From NCBI GenBank assembly GCA_963966185.1, contig CAWZYM010000271.1, positions 1,057,501-1,121,500 of the forward strand: DNA of 64,000 nt, written 5' to 3'. The DNA is from Rhabditoides inermis (Eukaryota; Nematoda; Chromadorea; Rhabditida; Rhabditidae). How positions within the stretch are numbered: the first letter of the stretch is position 1; every line of letters starts with the position of its first letter. Below the pieces are notes generated by a model that searched no databases, was not told the origin of the DNA, and worked only from the letters and a program-made list of their open reading frames with translations. Below, one piece after another: positions 9,355 to 20,671 of this stretch. A program made the translations under genes and the position numbers.

Positions 9355-12300
9355 ATGAACGAGTCCGACTTTCACGACTACGACTACGCTGCGTACACGG
9401 ATACTGTGCAGTTCTGGGCGTTTCCGATCGACGATGGGGCGAGGACGCATTTGCACGGCCCGTGTGGGGCGGCCTTCATAGCCACCAGTGCTATAGGCAT
9501 CGGCCTCTACGCTCTTGTGCTCACTGTGGGTGAGACGCTTCTAATTTGAAAGCGCGATAAAGGGGCTGTGGCAAGAGGAAGTAGACAATTAGTAATTAGT
9601 TATCAGCAATACATCACTTGTTTTCTTGAAGGGAGTGTACCCTCTGGTTTTCGAAGTTGAGTTAGCATCAGAATATGGAAATATGTCAAAGTACTTTCTC
9701 ATAGAAAAGTTATGCTCAAGTCGCCTTGAAGTTTGTTGAATTTTCGCTCGAATACGCTCTTTCTGGAGACAAGTGTGCAGAAATGTGCACAAACGTGCAC
9801 AGTTGATGATGGTTTCTCTCTCCAACTTCCCGCCATTTGCGGCATAAGGTCCAATTGACAAAGTGTATCATTTTTGATGTATTTTCACATTCCGATGCTA
9901 CCTCTTCAAAAACCAACTTCGAAAACCAGAGGTACACTCCCTTTAAACAGTCAGAAACAGCAGGAGAAAGTTCTTTTGAAAACTTGCATAGCCAATGTAG
10001 ATAAGAGAGGAGCACCACTTTCGAAATCCGACTACATCCTCTTACGCGGAACACTTTTGACTAGTGCTGTGCCGATTAATCATGATTAATCGATTTTCCT
10101 TGATTAATATGAGATTAATCGATTAATCAAAAATCAAAATCAAAAATCATCCGGGTTTTGATTAATTGATTAATCAAAATCGATTAATCATTCATTCGTT
10201 GATTTTTGATTAATCAAAAACCGATTAATCAAGGTTTGAAAAATTAATCAACCACTATAACCCATACTTTTTCATCGTTTTGGTTATAATTTGGCTATTT
10301 TACAGGCAATTACAGTGGCGGCCAAAAAGGTATCACCTTTTGGTTTTTGCTCTCTAAAACTATTCAAATGAAAGATAGAGCTCCCATCTTTTGCACACTG
10401 TTTTCCTGATCCCCATTCTGACCTAATATAATGCTCCATGTCGATTTCCCTCTATTCTACCGGTTACTGTAGGCGGATAACTGTATTCACAAAATCATCA
10501 TTTTCTCGTTTTTAACTTTAAAAAATTCCTGTGACCAAACCACACTTCCAAAAAAGTTCTATTCACTTTCTCGAGTAGAACCATTCATTGAGCATCCAAA
10601 AACACCTTGATTTCATATCAAATAGTTTATTACCATTATTTAAAGAAGCTTCAAAGAAACAACATCAAAAATTGCAAAACTCTAGATTCAACTAAGCCTA
10701 ACTGTACTATAAAATCATATACTGACCCGAAACTCACTCAGTACTTTGTCGGGTGTCCTTTGTTTTTAATCACGGCCTGGCAGCGACGGGGCATCGAATC
10801 TATCAGCCTGTGGAGGGTCGCGAGGTCGAACCTCTTTTATTCCTGCCTGAGCAACGCGAACTTCTCGTCTGCATTCTAGACCCGAACCTTACGAGTCCGC
10901 CGATCGAGCTCTTCCCAGAGGTGCTCGATGAAGTTGTGGTCCGGCGACTGGCTTTTCGACACTATGACTCTTCACTTGCCCTTTTTGAACACGTCTCAAT
11001 AGAGGATGGTGCAATGGCAAAATTGGACATTTCTATAAACCGACCTTGATGGGTTTAGAGGACTTCTTTTTTCATTGTCTAGCTGCAAGACGTAGTTCTG
11101 ACCATTAGTCTGCCAAACAATGACCCGGAACACTCCTCCAAGCACATCAAGGTCGGTTCATAAAAATGTCCAATTTTGCCATTGCACCATCCTCTATTGA
11201 GACGTGTTCAAAAAGGGCAAGTGAAGAGTCATAGTGTCGAAAAGCCAGTCGCCGGACCACAACTTCATCGAGCACCTCTGGGAAGAGCTCGATCGGCGGA
11301 CTCGTAAGGTTCGGGTCTAGAATGCAGACGAGAAGTTCGCGTTGCTCAGGCAGGAATAAAAGAGGTTCGACCTCGCGACCCTCCACAAGCTGATAGATTC
11401 GATGCCCCGCCGCTGCCAGGCCGTTATTGTGAACAAGGGACACCCTACGAAGTACTGAGAGAGTTTCAGACAATTATATCATTTTATAGTATAGTTAGGC
11501 TTTGTTTGAATTAGAGATTTGCAATTATTTGATGTTGTATCTTTACTGCTTATTTAAATTCAAGGAATCAATCATGTAATATGAAGTCAAGGTGTTTTTG
11601 GATGCTCAATGAATGGTTCTACTCAAGAAAAGAGAATAGAACTTTTTTGGAAGTGTGGTTTGGTCACAGGAATTTTTCAAAGTTTAAAACGAGAAAATGA
11701 TGATTTTGTGAATACAGTAATCCGCCTACTGTAACCGAGAGATAAGAGGGGGATGAATTTGGAATTCGGTATTAGGTTTGAATGGAGTCCAGAAAACAGT
11801 GTGCAAAAGTTGGGAGCTCTATCTTTCATTTGAATAGTTTTAGAGACAAAAACCAAAAGGTGATACCTTTTTGGCCGCCACTGTAGGAATTCGCACCACG
11901 CACCACCGCACCACCGCACCACCGCACCACTACACCACCGCACCACCGCACCACTACACCACCGCACCACTGCACCATCACACCATCGCACCACATTCTA
12001 TCGCACCACGCTTTATCGCACCACCGATCGCACCACCGCCATGGGTTTTACAAGTATCATTTTTCGCACGTATTTTCGTAAGAAGCATTTTGCTCATGCT
12101 TTTTTTTGATATAAGTTCCGTTTCAAATTCATGTTACTCGTTTTTAAAGTAATATAGTTAATGTTGCTTGAAAAAATAATGGTGTCTTATCTGATAATCG
12201 CTAGACTTCTATTTGCATAGTAAGCTATTTGGTGATGGTGACGTGTCGTGTTGATTGGTATTCGCATTATCACATTCAGGGCAATTAGGAATTCGCACCA

Positions 12301-15300
12301 CGCACCACTACACCACCGCACCACCGCACCACCGCACCACTACACCACCGCACCACCACACCACCACACCATCGCACCACATTCCATCGCACCACGCTGC
12401 ATCGCACCACCGATCGCACCACCGCCCATAAGTTTCACAACTATCATTTTTCACGCGAAGTTTCGTAACAAGCATTTTGCTCATGCTTTTTATGATATAA
12501 TTTCGTTTCAAATTGATGTTGCTTGATTTCAGAAGTAATATAGTTAATGACCTAAATCATGGTGTCCTATCTAATTCGCTCAAACATCGCTCAACTTCTA
12601 CATACATAAGTGGTGATGCGATCAGTGGTGCGATGGTGCGGTGGTGCGATAAAATGTGGTGCGGTGGTGCGATAAAATGTGGTGCGATGGTGTGGTGGTG
12701 CGATAAAATGTAGTGCGGTGGTGCGGTGGTGCGGTGGTGTAGTGGTGCGGTGGTGCGGTGGTGCGTGGTGCGATTTCCTAATAGCCCACATTCAGCATTT
12801 ACAGACGATTCTTCTTCTTCTTCTTCTTCTTCTTCTTCTTCTTCTTCTTCTTCTTCTTCTTCTTCTTCTTCTTCTTCTTCTTCTTCTTCTTCTTCTTCTT
12901 CTTCTTCTTCTTCTTCTTCTTCTTCTTCTTCTTCTTCTTCTTCTTCTTCTTCTTCTTCTTCTTCTTCTTCTTCTTCTTCTTCTTCTTCTTCTTCTTCTTC
13001 TTCTTCTTCTTCTTCTTCTTCTTCTTCTTCTTCTTCTTCTTCTTCTTCTTCTTCTTCTTCTTCTTCTTCTTCTTCTTCTTCTTCTTCTTCTTCTTCTTCT
13101 TCTTCTTCTTCTTCTTCTTCTTCTTCTTCTTCTTCTTCTCTTCTTCTTCTTCTTCTTCTTCTTCTTCTTCTTCTTCTTCTTCTTCTTCTTCTTCTTTCTT
13201 CTTCTTCTTCTTCTTCTTCTTCTTCTTCTTCTTCTTTTCTTCTTCTTCTTCTTCTTCTTCTTCTTCTTCTTCTTCTTCTTCTTCTTCTTCTTCTTCTTCT
13301 TCTTCTTCTTCTTCTTCTTCTTCTTCTTCTTCTTCTTCTTCTTCTTCTTCTTCTTCTTCTTCTTCTTCTTCTTCTTCTTCTTCTTCTTCTTCTTCTTCTT
13401 CTTCTTCTTCTTCTTCTTCTTCTTCTTCTTCTTCTTCTTCTTCTTCTTCTTCTTCTTCTTCTTCTTCTTCTTCTTCTTCTTCTTCTTCTTCTTCTTCTTC
13501 TTCTTCTTCTTCTTCTTCTTCTTCTTCTTCTTCTCTTCTTCTTCTTCTTCTTCTTCTTCTTCTTCTTCTTCTTCTTCTTCTTCTTCTTCTTCTTCTTCTT
13601 CTTCTTCTTCTTCTTCTTCTTCTTCTTCTTCTTCTTCTTCTTCTTCTTCTTCTTCTTCTTCTTCTTCTTCTTCTTCTTCTTCTTCTTCTTCTTCTTCTTC
13701 TTCTTCTTCTTCTTCTTCTTCTTCTTCTTCTTCTTCTTCTTCTTCTTCTTCTTCTTCTTCTTCTTCTTCTTCTTCTTCTTCTTCTTCTTCTTCTTCTTCT
13801 TCTTCTTCTTCTTCTTCTTCTTCTTCTTCTTCTTCTTCTTCTTCTTCTTCTTCTTCTTCTTCTTCTTCTTCTTCTTCTTCTTCTTTCTTCTTCTTCTTCT
13901 TCTTCTTCTTCTTCTCTTCTTCTTCTTCTTCTTCTTCTTCTTCTTCTTCTTCTTCTTCTTCTTCTTCTTCTTCTTCTTCTTCTTCTTCTTCTTCTTCTTC
14001 TTCTTCAAATCTTCGCTATAGGTGTAGGTAGCAGTTGCTGACGTGCGCGGGGTTTGCTCACAGACTGCTACATGTCTCATCTAGAAAGTGATGATTTGAT
14101 CTCCGCATCCTTTACTGACATTGACAGAACAGTCTGACAGTTACAGGGCAGACTGCTAGATAAGTGATAGTTTGTCTGTCCGAGAAGGGATATAACGAGG
14201 GTTCAACGAAAAGGACTCATCTCACCCCTGGGCACTATATCATGCAAAGAACTAGGTTTGCAAATGTATGACTAAAGACTAACTGATGGTGATGTTGTGG
14301 TAAACGTATATGCGGCACAAAACGGCATCCGGCATGACAAAAAATATACATGAAATACATAATTTTTTAGCAAGTGGTGCGATAACTTAAAGAAGAACTC
14401 CGGGGAAAAATAGAGTGCGGGGGGATCAGGGCAAATCATAGGCTGTGATTACGAATCGGATAGTAAAAATTTCGAGAGAAAACAAAAATTTACATATTGA
14501 ATTATTCAGTCCGATTCCTTTTTGGCAATGATATTCAAACGGGGGCGGGGCCTTATAGCCACGCCCACTTTTGAATTGTGCAATCAGCCGATCAGCTGTT
14601 CGTGTGTTTTTTCTTGATTTTGATTTTGTTCATTTGTTATTGTTTTTGTTAGTTATTTTGTGCATTATTATGTTATTGCAGATGAGTGGGTACTTGTTTG
14701 AACCAACCATTGGCGATGTTGCTCATATCAAACGCGATTCTGCGCTCACAAAACTTTTCGAAATTGACAAGCTCGACGATTGCGCATGCAAAAAGTGTGT
14801 GCGTAATCGAAATGACAATGAGCGTTCTTTAAATGATTTCTGCTGTCATTCTTTCTGGTCTTCTGATTTGACTCGTGCTGGCATAGCGATTCGCGACACC
14901 ATTCTGCAATGGGGTGGTGATGATGTGCGGTCGCAGTGCATCACGCTCTGCAACGAGTTTTCGTCTATGCTCGATCCTAAGGTGAATCGCGTACATATCG
15001 AATGTTATTGTATAGTTTGTGATATATTTACAATATCGCGTTATAGCTGCTGAAGATTGCGAATATGCAGTACGCGGCCGGGAGGCTCGACGCGCTGGGC
15101 GGCAAGGGCGCTACTGTGGGAGAGGCCCGCGCGCTGCTCGTCTGGCCTGAGAACGAGGAGGAGCAGCACAAGTGAGTTTCTCTGCGTCTATTAGTGTTGA
15201 TTTATTTTCTCTACATCTTCTACTAGGCGATTGCGCTTCTCCTCTTATCGCGTGTCCGCTGTGACGTGGTATTGCGCAGGGGGAATCAGTGAGAGGCTCC

Positions 15301-16375
15301 CGCTTCCTAATTGTGTAGTTGCTGAGATTCATACTCGTTTCCCTAGTCTTAGTGGTGTGTACACTGGGTATTGTGATGTGGGAGGTTCACTCCAGCACAT
15401 TGAGACTGATGAGGACGGATTCTAATCATTTATTTCATCATTAGTTTGCAATAATACCATATTTTTTGTTGTAAATCAATGTTACAAGTTGATACCATCT
15501 TTGTTGTCGAATGAGTTAATTTCCTAATTTGAATAAACTATGTGGATATTATAGAACAATAAGTGAGAATATGTATGCATGAGTGGTATGTGCTTGACTA
15601 GGAAATAGGTTCCTAGTACTCATCCGAGTAATCGTCTTCGCTGTCATAGAACTCATTGTCCGCGCCCGCTGCCCGCATGAACTTGTCCAGCTTGTCGGCC
15701 CCATTGTCCGTGTCGTACTCACTCGAGTCCGAGTACACCTCCTCCATTTTCTTGGCCAGCATGTCTCCCTCCGGCGGCTCGGGCATGTCCCGGCGCCTCT
15801 GCCGGATCTCCTCCATCAGCTCCTTCTTCCACGAGTGCACGATAGGCTTCCGATACTCGCGCATGACGTACTCCTTGCGAGTCTGAACATATTACGTGTA
15901 TAACTGTGATGCATGCTCATTCACCTTATTCCAGTAACGTCTTTTGCCGATGACGGGCCGATCGGCGCACCTCGTTGCGTTGAAGTGCAACTCTGCGAGG
16001 TTGCCGCGCACCTCGAACGCCTCCGCGCCACTGGACAAGGTGAGTTGGATTGAATGATTGCATTACATTCACTTACTAGTAGTACTCTTTCCTGCAGTAG
16101 ATGCGGGAGGCTATCGAGTTATACGACTCGGTGGAAGAGGTGGAGAAGTGGGGAGAGATCGACTTGAGGTCCTGTAATTGATAATCAATCGATAATCAAT
16201 CGATATCGTACCTCCAACAGCTTTGGTGCGAGGACCAACTTCTTCAGGAACTGGTAGACCTTGGAGTCGGTGGTGAGGTGCGGCGCCGCGTCGGGAGCGC
16301 GCTGGTGAGGGTGCGAGTGGCGGCACTGCAGTACGCGCTGCATGCCCGGAGTCTAGTGAGTATTTATTACTTTTC

Positions 16376-16409
<34 letters not shown>

Positions 16410-19400
16410 CGATTGATTGATTGATCGATCGATCGATTGTTCGTTTGATGTATGCGTACTTACCTTGCCCCATTGGTGAATACCGCGCACGTGGTTGAGC
16501 ACCGAGCGGAAGAGCTCTACGGCCAGCTCGCCGTCTCCTGCTGCCTCTCTGATCGACCACCATAAGTGGTTGGAGATCATACGCAGCCAAGGACGCAGCT
16601 CCGCAGACCTCTTCTTCTTGCTCTCCTTCAAATAAATCAATAGCAAAGAATAGATTAGTTCGCACCTGCAGCAAACCGAGGAAGAAGTTCCGACACAGAT
16701 GCCAGCAGTCGAAATAGTGCTTGATCACCTGGTAGTTCTCGCGCATCATCTTACGAATCACAGTGCACCTGTATTTATATGCTAATAGATGTAATCATTC
16801 TATATTATACCTATCTGTGGTGAGACTGGTGGGCGTAATTCCATTGTCTTGCAGGGTGTGTAGCGCTCGCCGGAAGCCCTCCGGCTCGATCCCGGACGAC
16901 TTCTTCCCTGGACAGGTTTTCAGGCATGTTTACTTTGCCCATTTCCATTTTTATAAATTTATATTGATGTTCTAGTTCTCATACGTTTGGTTTGTGCTTT
17001 CTTGGCAGTATTTCAGATTACTCTTCTCTGTACCGTGGCGGTGTGCCGAGAGGAAGGCAGTATTACGGTAAGTGAACTCACCAGTCTCGTCGTTTCCAAC
17101 AACTTTGGTGAGAAGAACGAAGCCGTTCCAGAGAAGAGCATATCGTCCCAGCCGAGCAGATCGCCCACGACTGTCAAACTGAGCGTCTCCAGCGACGTGC
17201 ACAGGCTGACCATCCTATGAGGTGAGTGATATTACACTGTTCACGTTATGTGTGTAGATCTAGATGTACGATTACGATATACCTCGTATAGAACTCTGAC
17301 GGTTTGAAGCAGCTCGCGCTGCTTCTTGCCGTGATGTGCCTTGATGCTGGGGAAGACGTAGGTCTTCTGGTGGTCGTAGTAGGCCGTCTTGTGGATGAGG
17401 GGAAGTCCGAGCACGAAGGCGAGATGCGCGAGGTTCTGAAACATATGAATGACGGAATTCTCTCTGCCTGCCACCTTGTGTCCCAAAGCGGTCAGTTCTC
17501 CCGCGGCAGCCATGTCCAAATTGATCCTGCGCAGCTTCTCCTTTGAGCCCTCTGCCTGTGTCTTGACCACGCCACTGTTGTGCCACGTGTAGACGCCAGT
17601 GCACAGGTTGCAGCGCTGACTTATCTGAATTAGCATAACGTAGCATGAGTGTGTTTTACATCTTTCTAACCATAACATGCGAGCCATTCTCAGTCACGTA
17701 GAGGGCAGTGTCGTCGGTAGCATGGCATGAGTGACAGATGTCGAACAATTTGAAAATCTGGAAACATGTGTATTAAAGTGAGAGAGGGGGGAGGGAGGGA
17801 GGGAGGGAGGGAGGGAGGGAGAAAGAAGGAGGGAGAGAGAGGGGAAGAGAGAGGGAGGGTTGGAGAGGAATTTTACTCTCACACCTCTGCGTACTCGGCC
17901 ATCAGGTAAACGTGTCCCTCTTTCTGTGGCTTGAGGACTCCCTTCTCCGGCGTACCGCGCTGGGCAGCGGAACAGGTACTGTCCATAGAGCAGTTTGCAG
18001 TAGACAGCACGTAATTGGGATCAGCAGTACTCTAAACAACAATTACTGTTACTGTAGGCAGAGTGGTCACAGTAAATTACCTGATTGCAGGTGGTGATTG
18101 ATGGATCGACCGACGGAGCAGGAGAAGGAGGAGGAGCGACGTTGGGAGCAGAGTGTGGGGCAGCCGCGCGAGAACAAGAAGGGAGAGGAGAGCTGCTGCG
18201 ATGCGGAGCGGAAGAGAATCCAAGAGTGAGTTCCTTCTTGATGGGGTTGTTGTTGTTGTTGCTGCTGCTTCCGTTGGAAGTGAGTGATTCCATCTTGACC
18301 GTGCTCTCATACTGCTGGATGATATCGGTGTGGTAGGCGTGGTCGTGGTCCACAGGATCAACGGGAATGACATCGAGTAGCGAATGCTGAAACATATATT
18401 GTTGTGGTGTTCGCGAGTTCACTTATCGTTAGAACTCACTCTGAATGGAATAGCATTACTGTTTATTCCCCTCCCCATTCCTTTGAAGTCGGTAGGAAAG
18501 AAGTGGGCAGAGCAGAGGAAAGACCGCGGTCTGAAGGCAATGCGCGCACGCAGCTCGTTCTCATATCCCTTGTTGCCGTCTGCGAGGGCGTTGATCCACG
18601 TTTCGGCGCGCGACTTACTTGTTGTCCAGTATACGGTGTGGTGGTGCTCCACTCTGTTGAGACACACCACACACTCATGAGACACTTTCGGTGACATCTA
18701 CAAAGATACAAACAGTAAAAACATTTATGAAAAAGTTAAAAAGTGAAGTTGCGTGTGCAGATCGATGCTCCTTTTCTGTTTACATTGTGTTTCTTGCAGT
18801 GGCTGCTCGGATGGTCAGCGATCGATCTGTCTCGCTCCGGATGAATGACATGAAGAGCGGAGGGAGACCAAGAGGGAGAAACCAAATATAAACACTTGTT
18901 GCTTGTTGATAAATGTTATTGAAGCGATTGATTGCGGATGAAGCACAGTTCAAGTATTCAAATGTACAAAAGTATAGATGTCCCTATTTCCCATATAAGT
19001 GGTAATATTGATTTGTCGGATTGACAGTGCATCGTGGGTGGTCTATTGTTGTGCAATCGAGTTCTGTTATTTATTATGAGTTCAACTTGCAGTTGATTTG
19101 TGTGCGACGCTTGTGCGTTGCAGCAGTTGAAGTTGCTGCCAGCTGGCTACTGGCACGCCCACACTGCGCGACAGGCGCGTTCGAATGGCAAATAGCAATG
19201 TGGCAATGTGGCGACCTCGCACACGAAAGAGAGACTCGCCTCCGTCTCTCTTTTTTCTTTCGCGCCAAAAGTTTTGAATCAATGAATAGAGCGCACAAAT
19301 TGTCAACCCGGGTGACTCTTTCCCCGGAGTTCTTCTTTAAGTGGTGGTGCGATGGTGCGGTAGTGCGATAACATGTGGTGCGATGGTGCGATGGTGCGGT

Positions 19401-20589
19401 GGTGCGGTTAAATGTGGTGCGATGGTGCGGTGGTGCGATAAAATGTGGTGCGGTGGTGCGGTGGTGCGGTGATGTAGTGGTGCGGTGGTGTGGTGGTGCG
19501 TGGTGCGATTTCCTAATAGCCTATTTTACACTTGTTTCATATACGATTGGCCATTTCTGATGTGAAATCGACAAAATATACGCAAATTTCTCGATTTTAA
19601 ATGACATCGATTTTTGATTAATCACGATTTTGATTTCCTAATTAATCAAAAACCGATTAATCAACTGAGTTTTGATTAATCAAATCAAGAAATCGATTAA
19701 TCATGATTTCCATGATTTTTGATTAATCAGAATCAAAATCATCGCAAAATTTTGATTAATTCCCAGCACTACTTTTGACGTTTTGCAGACGTTCTTTCGC
19801 TGTGAGACGTACTGGAAGAACATGGCGTACCGGCTTATGTTCCACATGGGTGTGCTAGACATCATCCAACTCTTCGTCAACCTGTTCAGCGGCGTCTGCA
19901 CGCTTTTCTGGTGGCACCCGCCCGAGCTGCTCAACAAGGTAAGTAATGCGATCGGTGATTGGTATGGTGGTACTGATGTTACTGCGGTGACCAGTCAAAC
20001 AGGAACCATCTTCCTGTTAAGCTACAAAGTTTCCGTTCAGCAAAATCGATTTGTGCAGGAGTGTAAAAGTGTGAATCATAAATATCGATAACCCTTTTCA
20101 ATTATGAAAAATTGTTTTCGAGTTTCGATTTCGTCGCATTTGTGTGAGACGTTTCATCGACATTCTAGGTTTTCGGCTCGCTCGGCAACAGCTGCTGGCT
20201 GGCGAGTCTCTGGTTCTCTATCATACTCTGCGCCAACAGGTGAAATACGCCATGAGGCCATGACAAATTATGGTAATGTTTAGCGCGGAAACATTCGAAA
20301 TGCGATATGAATCTATGCTCTATGCGGCAGTAAAGTGAATGAATTGACTACTAAGTAACATGCTGCAGCAAACCGGTAATCGTCTAACAGCATAGAGGTT
20401 TCAAACTTCAAACTGACAGATGGAAGGAGTCCTCACATCCTTGCGCTTCCATACTTTTATTCATGTTTTGTCTTTCTCCTGTTCCCTCATTTTCTTTTTG
20501 CGTTGACAACGGCACAACATTCACTGATTAGACATAATGATTACTAAGATATCACATATGTACCACTGAGTTTTCGAGCTAGATTGGTT

Positions 20590-20671
<82 letters not shown>

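Larger units (their letters stand above)
10313..11883. mobile_element. Palindromic Tc1-derived foldback element
   Basis: It is flanked by TA (10311-10312 and 11884-11885) and bounded by CAGTGGCGGCCAAAAAGG ends. The two halves (about 10313-11070 and 11147-11883) are reverse complements, so it is a palindrome built from the 3' part of a Tc1-type transposon. Each half carries a decayed C-terminal transposase piece (next two entries). Confidence 0.88.
14391..19336. mobile_element. Complete Kolobok DNA transposon (4,946 bp)
   Basis: It is bounded on both sides by TTAA (14387-14390 and 19337-19340), the Kolobok target duplication. Terminal inverted repeats of 18 bp, AGAAGAACTCCGGGGAAA, are perfect. 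It carries two convergent genes: a P2X7-C-terminal-like gene on + and a THAP-Kolobok transposase on -, both open through every spliced exon. It inserted inside element A, whose GGTGGTGCG array flanks it on the right and a short piece of similar sequence on the left. Perfect ends and intact genes suggest recent arrival and possible activity. Confidence 0.93.
10305..19521. mobile_element. Element A: 9-bp-TSD transposon with minisatellite-like ends (MULE-like)
   Basis: It is flanked by the perfect 9-bp repeat TATTTTACA (10296-10304 and 19522-19530) within the hAT-like element. Its ends are inverted: GGCAATTAGGAATTCGCACC reconstructed at left across the Tc1 insertion, and GGCTATTAGGAAATCGCACC inward from the right. 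Both ends continue into degenerate GCACCACC arrays (11886-12040 and 19342-19510). A 9-bp TSD with long ends is typical of Mutator-like elements, but no MULE transposase is present. Its interior is filled by later insertions. Confidence 0.75.
10062..19771. mobile_element. hAT-like element, outermost level of the nested insertion
   Basis: It is bounded by the 8-bp direct repeat CTTTTGAC (10054-10061 and 19772-19779). Its ends are inverted: TAGTGCTGTGCCGATTAAT at left and, read inward from the right, TAGTGCTGGGAATTAAT. Subterminal regions on both sides are packed with GATTAATC-type repeats. The 8-bp TSD and TAG-type ends point to the hAT superfamily. Without later insertions it is a roughly 480-bp non-autonomous element (10062-10304 and 19531-19771). 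Srt-like gene 2 keeps the uninterrupted sequence ACACTTTTGACGTTTTGCAG just before exon 2. Confidence 0.85.

Noticed and set aside
12557..14080. Very long open frames (up to 507 codons) of poly-Lys, Arg, Glu, Ser, Leu or Phe
   Set aside because: They are translations of the TTC/GAA tract and of the GGTGCG arrays; a triplet repeat is open in every frame by construction.
16369..16450. CRISPR-like array in the TGAT repeats
   Set aside because: A simple tetranucleotide microsatellite in a eukaryotic intron, with no spacers.
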